DNA of 64,000 nt from CALCHA01 sp035548175. GTDB taxonomy: Bacteria; Planctomycetota; Phycisphaerae; WQYP01. The translations under genes were made by a program, and so were the position numbers. The DNA lies in contig DASZTO010000053.1 in NCBI GenBank assembly GCA_035548175.1, positions 12,050 to 76,049 of the forward strand, in the 5' to 3' direction. Below the pieces are notes generated by a model, which searched no databases, was not told where the DNA came from, and saw only the letters and a program-made list of their open reading frames with translations. Shown here in pieces: positions 44,204 to 51,587 of the stretch; the stretch's first letter is position 1; each line of letters opens with the position of its first letter.

Positions 44204-45166
44204 ATGAATGACCTCCGAAAAAGCGGCATCCTCCTCGCGACGGCGGCGGGACTCCTCGCCGCCGGCGCAGCCCTTGCCCAGGTTCCTTCACCCCACCCCG
44301 CGCCCGGACCCACCCCACTCCCCAGTGCCGTCGCGCCCCTCTCCGACTCCTCCGGCCTCGGTGATGCCGGTTCCTCCGACGTCGGCTCCTTCAAAATCGT
44401 CAACGGCATGATGATGATCAAAGGCCAGACCCAACCCTTCGCTCGCGTCGAAGTCCCCTCCGTCATCCACGGCCAGCTCTCCGAAGTCGATGTCAAGGAA
44501 GGCGACGCCATCAAAAAAGACCAGGTCATCGCCAGGCTCGACGACACCCTCCAGAAACTCGCCGTCCAATCCGCCCAGCTCGCCGCCCAGAACGACGCCG
44601 AAGTCCGCCTCGCCCAGGCCCAGATCGACTACGCCAAAAACGACCTCCAGCGCGTCCAGGGCGCCGGCACCGGCGCCAACGAAACCGAGCGCCGCCAAAA
44701 ACAACTCGCCGTCACCCAGGCCGAAATCTCCCTCGACTACCAGAAAGCCAAGCAGGCCGCCGCCCAGCTCGAACTCCAGAAGCAGCAGGCCACCCTCGAC
44801 CAGATGACCATCCGCAGCCCCCTCGACGGCATGGTCCTGCGCGTCAACAAACACGCCGGCGAACAGACCGACGAAAACCCCGTCGCCATCATCGTCCAGA
44901 CCACCAAGCTCCACGCCGTCTTCTTCCTCCCCCGCAGCCTCTTCGGCCACGTCTCCCGCGGCGAAAAGGTCATGCTCACCCTCCAGACCGATCCCCCCAT
45001 GCAGGCGCCCGCCCTCATCACCTCCGTCGATCCCGCCGTCGATCCGGCGGGCCTCTTCCAGGTGAAAATGGAAATCGACAACTCCGCCGGAAAAATCCCC
45101 GCGGGCACCCCCGCCACCTGGGCCCGCGCTGTGGGTCCCGCCACCCAGCCCGTCGCCGAGCAATGA
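44204..45166 (+). CDS. Solo HlyD-type periplasmic adaptor
   Basis: A 320-aa membrane-fusion protein with a Sec signal peptide (ending ALAQ). The barrel-sandwich lipoyl half ARVEVPSVIHGQLSEVDVKEGDAIKKDQVIARLDD is followed by a helical hairpin of Gln/Ala-rich heptads (residues about 120-200), the second lipoyl half MTIRSPLDGMVLRVNKHAGEQ and a beta-barrel piece. The protein lacks a long membrane-proximal domain. No pump, ATPase or outer-membrane partner adjoins it, so it may serve a pump elsewhere. Confidence 0.82.
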   Translation: MNDLRKSGILLATAAGLLAAGAALAQVPSPHPAPGPTPLPSAVAPLSDSSGLGDAGSSDVGSFKIVNGMMMIKGQTQPFARVEVPSVIHGQLSEVDVKEGDAIKKDQVIARLDDTLQKLAVQSAQLAAQNDAEVRLAQAQIDYAKNDLQRVQGAGTGANETERRQKQLAVTQAEISLDYQKAKQAAAQLELQKQQATLDQMTIRSPLDGMVLRVNKHAGEQTDENPVAIIVQTTKLHAVFFLPRSLFGHVSRGEKVMLTLQTDPPMQAPALITSVDPAVDPAGLFQVKMEIDNSAGKIPAGTPATWARAVGPATQPVAEQ

Positions 45167-45195
45167 CCCACCCGCCCAAACGCCCCGCCCCCGCG

Positions 45196-45840
45196 CTATT
45201 TCGCCAGCACCGCGTCGTCGTTGTCGTAACTCTGAAACAGACGGCCCACGCGCAGGCCCAGCAGCTTCGTCAAATCCGTCACCACCGCCGCCATGTCCCG
45301 CTCGCTCGTGAACGCCGGCTCGATCTCCGCGGAAATTTCCGTCCCCGTCGAGCTGTTCTTCGGATAGAGCCGATTCCCGTTCGCGTCCAGCACCTTCACC
45401 AGCACGTGCGCGTTCCCCTGGGCGATCGAGTTGTCGCTGATCGCGCTCACGTCATACGTGATCAGGTCCACGTAAATCACCACATCCGCGTCCGTGGCGC
45501 GCGCCACATCCGCGATGCCCATGTGCGGAAAACGCGCATTGTCCCGCCGCAACGCCGTCAGACGATCCTGCGTCACCAGGTGATCCGCAAGACCGTACTT
45601 ATAGAGATGCTGCCCGATCGCGTCCCCCAGCGCTGACGGAAAATCCGCCGGCGCTCTCACCGTCGGCCGAGGATCCACGAACACCAGAATCCGCTTCCCC
45701 TTCGGCAGCGTGTACTGCGCGGGAACGCTCCCCCCGCCTCCCAGAATCGCCAGCGCCTGGCATCCCCCCGCGCTCGCCGCCGCCAGCAGCGCCGCTACCA
45801 ACGCCCAACGGTACCCACACCGGACAACTCCATGCACCAT
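45196..45840 (-). CDS. Lipoprotein of unknown function (paralogue of next gene)
   Basis: A 214-aa protein with a lipoprotein signal (AAASAGGC) and no recognised domain. The mature part starts VPAQYTLPKGKRILVFVDPRPTV and continues with an ALGDAIGQHLYKYGLADHLV helix and an ATDADVVIYVDLITYDV strand, an alpha/beta pattern like the TolB N-terminal or CsgG-type outer-membrane proteins. The neighbour 45900-46565 shares the PAQYT entry, the V-x-FVD/FAD strand and the same order of elements, so the two arose by duplication. They are 59 nt apart on one strand. Confidence 0.7.
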   Translation of the reverse strand: MVHGVVRCGYRWALVAALLAAASAGGCQALAILGGGGSVPAQYTLPKGKRILVFVDPRPTVRAPADFPSALGDAIGQHLYKYGLADHLVTQDRLTALRRDNARFPHMGIADVARATDADVVIYVDLITYDVSAISDNSIAQGNAHVLVKVLDANGNRLYPKNSSTGTEISAEIEPAFTSERDMAAVVTDLTKLLGLRVGRLFQSYDNDDAVLAK

Positions 45841-45899
45841 GCGGCGCCTCCCATGCCATAACTGTCATCCCCTGCCCCAGTCACGCCCGCCCGCTCCCT

Positions 45900-46565
45900 T
45901 CACTCTTCCTGCTCCCGGATGCTCTCGTCAAACTGCCGGTGCTCCACAAAACAGTTCACCAGCTGGTTCGAAAACTCCTCCAGCACCCGCTTCCTCACCG
46001 CCACTTCGCTCCCCGTCGTCGGATCCAGCGGCCGATCCGCGGGCCAACGCACGTCGATCACCCCGCTCCACGCCGGAGATGTCCCCGGCGCCCCCGTCTC
46101 GAACACCTTGCATTCCGCCTTGATGTGCCCCTGCAGATCGCCATATCCCTGGTTCGCGCGCGTCGAATAATCCAGCAACTCGATGTACAGCACCCGGTCC
46201 GTCGAAAAATGCTTCCCAATATCCTTCTCCGAAAGCGCGTTCCAGTTCAGCGTGTCATCCTGCCAGTTCATCACCTCGCGCGGGTCCAGCAGCCTCACCG
46301 ACGCCATCTTCGTGTGAAACGCCGCCGTCAGAAAATTCGCGATCTCCTCCCGCGAATTCGGAAATTCATCCGTCGACGCCTCGTCCGCGAACACCACGAT
46401 CGCCACCGACTGATTGTCCAGCCCCGTATATTGCGCGGGTATTTTTTCCCCGTTCACCTCCCGGCTCGCCGCAAAAGCCCAGCAACCCGCCAGCGCCATA
46501 GGCGCCGCGAGCAAACCGGCCATGAGCAGAAACTGGCGGAGCGGGCGGGATACGCGTGTGTGCAT
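45900..46565 (-). CDS. Lipoprotein of unknown function (paralogue of previous gene)
   Basis: A 221-aa lipoprotein (MALAGC lipobox). It shares IPAQYTGLDNQSVAIVVFADEAS, a SREEIANFLTAAFHTK helix, and STDRVLYIELLDYSTRANQG with its partner downstream, but is otherwise diverged. The C-terminus is an acidic helix (FVEHRQFDESIREQEE). It is the upstream gene of the pair. Family unknown to me; an outer-membrane assembly or secretion accessory role is a guess from the fold pattern only. Confidence 0.7.
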   Translation of the reverse strand: MHTRVSRPLRQFLLMAGLLAAPMALAGCWAFAASREVNGEKIPAQYTGLDNQSVAIVVFADEASTDEFPNSREEIANFLTAAFHTKMASVRLLDPREVMNWQDDTLNWNALSEKDIGKHFSTDRVLYIELLDYSTRANQGYGDLQGHIKAECKVFETGAPGTSPAWSGVIDVRWPADRPLDPTTGSEVAVRKRVLEEFSNQLVNCFVEHRQFDESIREQEE

Positions 46566-46665
46566 GCCGAAACCTCGCGGGGCAGGTGGATGGACGGGCC
46601 ATGGTAACGGCGCCGCACGACGGACGAAAGCGGCGCAACGCCCCCCGCCGCCAAAAAATCGCCCG

Positions 46666-47199
46666 TCAGAACGGATGAAAATCGCCGCGGATGATGATGA
46701 TCTTGTAAATCCACCCCATCAGGAAAATCCCCAGCCCCCCGAAAAACAGCTTCCGCCAGTGCCACGCCAGCGTGAACCGGTCCGGCCCCACATATTTCCC
46801 CGTCACCAGCCCGATCGACGCGATCACCACCGCCACCAGCGCCACCGCCGCAAACGTAAAGCCGAATGGCTGCGTCAAGAGCGACGACAGAATCTCCCCA
46901 TGCGCAAAATGCGCCACCGCCGTCGTACACCCGCACGTCGGGCACGGATATCCCGTCCGCGTGTAAAATTCGCACGGCGGCAACCCGAACAGCCCCCGGT
47001 GCTTCCCGAACCCGTCTGGACTCGGCGTCAAAAAGCTGCCGATCACCAGCGGCGTACCCGCCGTCACCAGCGTGAACCCCGACCACGCCCGCACCGCAAA
47101 CGGCGCCGCGGGCCGCAAATGCTCCGGCGCCTCCCCAACGCCAGCCGCCACAGGCGCCGCCTCAAGTATCGGTGGAATATCGGACACGCCCTCTGACAT
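46666..47199 (-). CDS. DUF2752 membrane protein
   Basis: A 177-aa integral membrane protein. The DUF2752 motif is seen as CEFYTRTGYPCPTCGCTTAVAHFAHGEILSSL; family members have the P-C-x-x-CG-x-T-R/T core. Three or four helices follow (FTLVTAGTPLVIGSFL, FTFAAVALVAVVIASIGLV, LFFGGLGIFLMGWIYKI). The -10 box TATGAT lies only 6 nt upstream of the ATG at 47199, separated by six G, so the message is probably leaderless. The family function is unknown. Confidence 0.82.
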   Translation of the reverse strand: MSEGVSDIPPILEAAPVAAGVGEAPEHLRPAAPFAVRAWSGFTLVTAGTPLVIGSFLTPSPDGFGKHRGLFGLPPCEFYTRTGYPCPTCGCTTAVAHFAHGEILSSLLTQPFGFTFAAVALVAVVIASIGLVTGKYVGPDRFTLAWHWRKLFFGGLGIFLMGWIYKIIIIRGDFHPF

Positions 47200-47205
47200 C
47201 CCCCC

Positions 47206-47211
47206 ATCATA
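47206..47211 (-). promoter_or_regulatory. -10 box TATGAT of the DUF2752 gene, 6 nt from the start codon
   Basis: On the minus strand TATGAT (complement of 47206-47211) is followed by GGGGGG and ATG, which predicts transcription from the start codon itself. Confidence 0.5.
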
Positions 47212-47313
47212 CCACATGCACGCCCCCGCGGGAGAGACCGCCCCCCTGAAGACCCGCCACCGATCGTCCGATGAAACCAGCAGCAACCCCCTCCCCGTTC
47301 GCATTGAGGCGCT

Positions 47314-47817
47314 ATGTCTACACCGGCCGCCATTCGCTCCCGCCGCGCCTTTTCCGCGATGGAACTCATGATCGTCATCACGATCCTCTCCATCGTCTCC
47401 GTCATCGGCATCGACACCATCGCCAGCTTCGAGGCCAACCAACGCGCCGACCGTGCCTGCCGCGAAGCACTCGCCTTCTTCCGCTTCGCACGACACCTCG
47501 CCATGACCACCGGCAAAACCGCCGAAGTCCGCATCACCCCCGCCTCCAGCACCTTCGCCGTCTACTGGATGAGCAACGGATCCTCCTACGACGCCACCCC
47601 CTATCCCCAATCCATGGTCGCCGGCGGCCAGATGATCATCAACATGTCCACCGAACGCGAACTCCTCGGAACCACCCTCTCCGCCACCGGCGGCGCCACC
47701 GATTTCGCCTTCGGACCCCTCGGCTCCTGCAGCACCGCCGCCACCATCACCTTCTCCTACGGGCATTCCAGCAAAACCCTCGTCGTCCCCCAGGTCGGCG
47801 ATCCACAAATCCAGTAA
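47314..47817 (+). CDS. GspH/FimT-like pseudopilin
   Basis: A 167-aa type II secretion or type IV pilus pseudopilin. The leader RSRRAFSAMELMIVITILSIV has the conserved Glu at +5 if cleaved after Ala, again with Ala instead of Gly at -1. The helix continues VIGIDTIASFEANQRADRACREALAFFRFARHLAMTTG, the GspH-typical basic stretch. The C-terminal half is beta-rich with FAFGPLGSCSTAATITFSYG. Not clustered with other pilus genes; the other prepilins are 20 kb away. The ATG has no strong ribosome-binding site. Confidence 0.82.
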   Translation: MSTPAAIRSRRAFSAMELMIVITILSIVSVIGIDTIASFEANQRADRACREALAFFRFARHLAMTTGKTAEVRITPASSTFAVYWMSNGSSYDATPYPQSMVAGGQMIINMSTERELLGTTLSATGGATDFAFGPLGSCSTAATITFSYGHSSKTLVVPQVGDPQIQ

Positions 47818-47872
47818 ATGTGGCATGGGCATCCCGCCCACCTCCCCATGTGGCATGGGCATCTTGCCCATG
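47818..47872. repeat. GTGGCATGGGCATC tandem repeat
   Basis: ATGTGGCATGGGCATC occurs at 47818-47833 and again at 47848-47863, a 30-nt period; the second copy continues into TTGCCCATG so that GGGCATCTTGCCC forms a small hairpin. A related copy is at 40648-40666. The element begins right after the pseudopilin stop codon. Confidence 0.85.
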
Positions 47873-47953
47873 TGCGAACGACACCAGACCCTCCGACCTG
47901 CAACAATTCCCCAAACCCCAGCCTCCCCGGTTTCGCGCCGCGCGCAATGCCGC

Positions 47954-47959
47954 TAAAAT
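47954..47959 (+). promoter_or_regulatory. -10 box TAAAAT of the fused ABC permease gene, 9 nt from the start codon
   Basis: TAAAAT is followed by TGCCGCCCA and ATG 47969, with no ribosome-binding site; a leaderless or nearly leaderless transcript is expected. Confidence 0.45.
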
Positions 47960-47968
47960 TGCCGCCCA

Positions 47969-49861
47969 ATGACCCAAGCCGCTCCACGCCCAATCCTCCC
48001 CCAGGCCGTCTCCACGCGCCGTCTCCGCGCCGGCGCCGATGATCGCGTCCCCCGCCGCCATTACGTCATCCTCCTCACACTCCTCGCCATCCTCGCCGCC
48101 ATCATGATCTACCCCCTCATCAGCGGAATCGCCGCCGCCTTCTTCGACCGCGGACACCTCTCCGCCTACTGGATCGAATCCGCTCTCCAGAACGCCACCT
48201 TCCGCCGACAGCTCCTCACCAGCCTCGCTCTCGGCGTCGTCGTCACCCTCCTCTGCAACCTCATCTCCTTCCCCCTCGCCCTCATTGGCCGCGCTTACGA
48301 TTTCCGCGGCAAAAAACTCTTCGCCTCCCTCGTCCTCGTCCCCATGGTCCTCCCCCCATTCGTCGGCGCCATCGGCATGAAACAACTCCTTGGCACCTTC
48401 GGCTCCCTCACCGTCCTCCTCCAGCACCTCGGCTTCCTCGCCCACAAAGACGGCATCGACTGGCTCGGCAAGGGCGGCTTCTGGGTCCTCGCCTCCCTCA
48501 TCACCCTCGGCGTCTATCCCATCGCCTACCTCAACCTCCAGGCCTCCCTCGCCAACATCGACCCCGCCATGCTCGAAGCCGCCCAAAACCTCGGCGGCCG
48601 CCGCTGGACCAACTTCTGGCGCATCACACTCCCCCTCGCCATGCCCGGCGTCTTCGCGGGTTCCACCCTCATCTTCATCTGGGCCTTCACCGAGCTCGGC
48701 ACCCCCCTCCTCATGGCTTACCCCCACGTCGTCTCCCGCTCCATCTGGGACGATGTCGCTCAGGCCATCGGCGGCGAAAATTCCCTCGGCTACGCCAAGG
48801 TCTTCGTCGTACTCCTCATCAGCACCGGCGTCTACATGTTCGGCAAGGTCACCCTCGGCCGCAGCGGTTTCGCCATGACCAGCAAAGCCGCCGTCGCCCA
48901 AACCGCCAAACGCCTCTCCTTCGGCAAGGGCCTCCTCGCCGCATCCCCCTTCGCACTCATCACCGCCCTCGCCCTGCTCCCCCACATCGGCGTCCTGCTC
49001 TACAGCGTCACCGCCATCGCCACCGAAAAAGCCGCCGGCTGGGGCCCCCCCGACACCTTCGGCTGGTACCGCAGCGTCATCCCCAACCGCTACACCCTCG
49101 CCGGTTATCAAGCCGTCTTCAACACCCCCGAAATCTACGGCGCCATCCTCAACTCCATCAAATACGCCGCCACCGCCACCGCCATCAACATCATCATCGG
49201 CGTCGCCATCGCCTGGGTCCTCGTCCGCACACGCGTCGCCGGTCGCCTCGCCCTCGATTCCCTCGCCATGCTCCCCCTCGCCGTCCCCGGACTCGTCATG
49301 GCCTTTGGCTTCGTCGCCACCGTCCCCCAGCTCGCCGGAGGCCTCACCCACCTGCTCTGGCCGCTGGGCATCCACGCAGGCCTCAATACCCCCGCCGAAA
49401 TGAAAGACTGGCTCGGCAAATACCTCATCCAGTCCCCCTTCCTCCTCCTCGTCGTCGCCTACACCGTTCGCCGCATGCCCTACCTCGTCCGCAGCGCCGC
49501 CGGCGGACTCCAGCAAACCTCCGTCACCCTCGAAGAAGCCGCCGCCAACCTCGGCGCCGCCCCCTGGCGCGTCCTCGTCAAGATCACCCTCCCCCTCATC
49601 ATGGCCAACCTCATCGCCGGCGCCGTGCTCACCTTCGCCTTCTCCATGCTCGAAGTCTCCGACTCCCTCATCCTCGCCCAATCCCCCGCCGCCTTCCCCA
49701 TCACCAAAATGATCTACGTCCTGGGCAACGACACCAGCGGCCCCGAAAACGTCCGCAACGCCTGCGCCCTCGGCGTCGTCGCCATGCTCTTCCTCATCGC
49801 CGCCATCGTCTCCGCCAGCATGATCATGGGCAAACGCCTCGGCGCCGTCTTCCGCGCCTAA
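47969..49861 (+). CDS. Fused two-domain ABC permease (FbpB/ThiP-like)
   Basis: A 630-aa protein with two BPD_transp_1 permease domains in one chain, as in ferric-iron (FbpB/SfuB) and thiamine (ThiP) importers. Each half has an EAA loop: MLEAAQNLGGRRWTNFWRITLPLAMPG near residue 200 and LEEAAANLGAAPWRVLVKITLPLIMANL near residue 515. About 12 membrane helices are present. Neither an ATPase nor a periplasmic binding protein gene adjoins, which is unusual for this class. A weak -10 lies just before the ATG. It is the last gene of the C-rich part of the window. Confidence 0.87.
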   Translation: MTQAAPRPILPQAVSTRRLRAGADDRVPRRHYVILLTLLAILAAIMIYPLISGIAAAFFDRGHLSAYWIESALQNATFRRQLLTSLALGVVVTLLCNLISFPLALIGRAYDFRGKKLFASLVLVPMVLPPFVGAIGMKQLLGTFGSLTVLLQHLGFLAHKDGIDWLGKGGFWVLASLITLGVYPIAYLNLQASLANIDPAMLEAAQNLGGRRWTNFWRITLPLAMPGVFAGSTLIFIWAFTELGTPLLMAYPHVVSRSIWDDVAQAIGGENSLGYAKVFVVLLISTGVYMFGKVTLGRSGFAMTSKAAVAQTAKRLSFGKGLLAASPFALITALALLPHIGVLLYSVTAIATEKAAGWGPPDTFGWYRSVIPNRYTLAGYQAVFNTPEIYGAILNSIKYAATATAINIIIGVAIAWVLVRTRVAGRLALDSLAMLPLAVPGLVMAFGFVATVPQLAGGLTHLLWPLGIHAGLNTPAEMKDWLGKYLIQSPFLLLVVAYTVRRMPYLVRSAAGGLQQTSVTLEEAAANLGAAPWRVLVKITLPLIMANLIAGAVLTFAFSMLEVSDSLILAQSPAAFPITKMIYVLGNDTSGPENVRNACALGVVAMLFLIAAIVSASMIMGKRLGAVFRA

Positions 49862-50305
49862 CCCCGAAAAACGTCATGGCGTTTCGCCCCTGTCTTCCAA
49901 GGGAAAGAACGGCCCGAACTTGCCGAAAGCGACCTGGTTCAGTCCTCTTTCCCCCGTGTTTATTGCGGTGTCAGGCTGTGCCAGTGAATGGCGGGCGGAT
50001 GTATCACCTGCGATAAGGTCATACACTTGCCGGTGGGCACGAAAGTCTATCTGCAATCGGTGGAATTCGAGGATCACAGCATGATGAGAGAAGGCGGCCG
50101 GTTCGTTTCCAAGGCAGCATCGCAGTAGCAGTCGATCGGCGCTGCGACGGCGACTCGGCAGAGTCGATGCAAGGTGCAGGCGAACGTGCACGCGGGATGC
50201 TGCTGACCATCTTTCCCCACGCCGGCCGGAAGCACTGCACTTGACGGAGCGTTGATGGACGGGGCGCGGACGGGGAGAATGGGGACGGTTTTTTCAGGAG
50301 CTGTT
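49862..50305. other. Intergenic region at the strand-skew switch
   Basis: This 444-nt gap separates the C-rich from the G-rich part of the window and has a lower G+C than either side. No known RNA or mobile-element signature is visible. The only reading frames are short; one with an ATG is listed separately (49988-50128). I see no inverted terminal repeats at its ends. Confidence 0.6.
49988..50128 (+). CDS. Possible small ORF, 46 aa, in the intergenic gap
   Basis: An ATG frame reads MAGGCITCDKVIHLPVGTKV and on to FEDHSMMREGGRFVSKAASQ. It has a CxxC pair (CITC) and a strand-like LPVGTKVYLQSVEF, so it looks protein-like, but it has no clear ribosome-binding site. It may be a decayed fragment or chance. 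No homologue is known to me. Confidence 0.22.
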   Translation: MAGGCITCDKVIHLPVGTKVYLQSVEFEDHSMMREGGRFVSKAASQ

Positions 50306-50830
50306 ATGGAACGTGGCGAGTTGGCGGGGCGGGTGAAGGCGGTGGCGTTGCTGGAGGGGGATTTCACGTTGCGGAGCGGAAAGAAGTCGCGGTTTTATTT
50401 TGACAAGTATCTGTTTGAGACGCAGCCGGACATTCTGGAGGCGATGGGGAAGGAAATTGCGGCGAGGATTCCGGCGGGCACAGCGAGGATCGCGGGGCCG
50501 GAGCTGGGGGCGGTGGCGCTGGCGGCGGCGGCGAGCCTGGCGTCGCGGTTGCCGTTCTTCATCGTGCGGAACGCGAAGAAGGAGTATGGGACCAGCAAGA
50601 CGATTGAAGGGAAGTTGGAGGCGGGGGAGAAGGTGGTGCTGGTGGAGGACATCGTGACGACGGGGGGACAGGTGATCGAGGCGATCAAGAACATCCGGGC
50701 GGCGGGGGCGGAGGTGGTGAAGGTGATCGTGGCGCTGGATCGGCTGGAGGGAGGGCGGGAGAATATTTTGCGCGAAGGGCAGGGGGTGGCGTATGACGCG
50801 ATATTGACGAAAGAGGATATGGGAATGTAG
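50306..50830 (+). CDS. pyrE: Orotate phosphoribosyltransferase
   Basis: Makes OMP from orotate and PRPP in pyrimidine synthesis. The 174-aa protein has KSRFYFDKYLFE near the N-terminus, GPELGAVALAAAASL, the FFIVRNAKKEYGTSKTIEG loop, and the PRPP-binding VVLVEDIVTTGGQVIEAIKNI. It is the short OPRTase form found alone, not fused to PyrF. CAGGAG precedes the ATG at 50306. The plus strand is strongly G-rich from here. A run of 10 C follows the stop (50834-50843). Confidence 0.93.
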   Translation: MERGELAGRVKAVALLEGDFTLRSGKKSRFYFDKYLFETQPDILEAMGKEIAARIPAGTARIAGPELGAVALAAAASLASRLPFFIVRNAKKEYGTSKTIEGKLEAGEKVVLVEDIVTTGGQVIEAIKNIRAAGAEVVKVIVALDRLEGGRENILREGQGVAYDAILTKEDMGM

Positions 50831-50871
50831 CTTCCCCCCCCCCGCCGAGCGGGAAAAATTGGGGTAGTGGT

Positions 50872-51318
50872 TCAATTGGGGGGAGCGGTGTATTTCCCGC
50901 CGAGGAAGTCGGGGATGGGTTGAACCTGCCCGGCGCGGTTGATGCAGGCGATGGTGGATTCTCCGGTGCACAGCAGCATGTTGGTGTCGCGGCGGCGCAA
51001 CTCGTAGGCGTGGTCGATGCGGACGTGGGTTTGCTTGATCACGCGGGTGAGAAGTTCGAGTTCGTCATCGTAGCGGGCGGGCTTTTTGAAATTGATGGTG
51101 ATCCTGGTGACCACGAAAAGCACGTCGCGTTCCTCGAGTTCGCGGTAGCTCACGCCATAGGCGCGCAGCAGTTCCGTGCGGCCCATTTCGAAAAAGGGGA
51201 GGTAGTTCGAGTGGTGCAGAAAGCCCATCGGGTCGCATTCGACGTAGCGGACGCGCAAGACAATGCGGCCTTCGACGGGGCCCGGGGGAGGGGGCGCTTT
51301 GGGTGCGGGGACGCTCAT
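50872..51318 (-). CDS. YbgC/FadM-type acyl-CoA thioesterase
   Basis: A 148-aa hot-dog-fold thioesterase. The active-site motif is VRYVECDPMGFLHHSNYLPFFE with the catalytic Asp (D29). The strand RITINFKKPARYDDELELLTRV and the RIDHAYELRRRDTNMLLCTGEST segment complete the fold. It hydrolyses acyl-CoA or acyl-ACP substrates; which ones is not clear. Its ATG shares one nucleotide with the stop of the upstream glutaredoxin-like gene (TGATG), so the pair is translationally coupled. Confidence 0.9.
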   Translation of the reverse strand: MSVPAPKAPPPPGPVEGRIVLRVRYVECDPMGFLHHSNYLPFFEMGRTELLRAYGVSYRELEERDVLFVVTRITINFKKPARYDDELELLTRVIKQTHVRIDHAYELRRRDTNMLLCTGESTIACINRAGQVQPIPDFLGGKYTAPPN

Positions 51319-51587
51319 CAGGAGATTCCCGTGAGGCCCATGCCGGGCTCGTCGTAGAACAGGCGCGCGAAGGCATCCGGGTCGAAGCTGCCGCGGAAGC
51401 GTTCGACGCCATCGACCAGCACGACGGGGATGGCGTCGCCATATTTTTCCAGCAGCCCGAGGTCCTGCGTGATGTCGACCACTTCGATGAGCACGGCGGT
51501 GCGCGCGCCGACGACTTTCTGGGCGACTTCGAGGGCGGCTTCGCAGAGGTGGCAGCCGGGTTTGGACATGATGGTGATTTTGTGCAT
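51318..51587 (-). CDS. Glutaredoxin-like protein with a CHLC active site
   Basis: An 89-aa thioredoxin-fold protein of the DUF836/glutaredoxin type. The redox motif is KPGCHLCEAAL (C12 and C15), followed by a cis-Pro context YGDAIPVVLVDGVERFRGSFD. It lies between the nuclease and the thioesterase with one-nucleotide stop/start overlaps (TGATG) on both sides, so the three form an operon-like string. Confidence 0.88.
   Translation of the reverse strand: MHKITIMSKPGCHLCEAALEVAQKVVGARTAVLIEVVDITQDLGLLEKYGDAIPVVLVDGVERFRGSFDPDAFARLFYDEPGMGLTGIS

Noticed and set aside
47818..47872. Two-unit CRISPR or integron attC-like element
   Set aside because: The repeat period is only 30 nt with two copies, no integrase, and a dispersed copy elsewhere (40648); it is a minirepeat.
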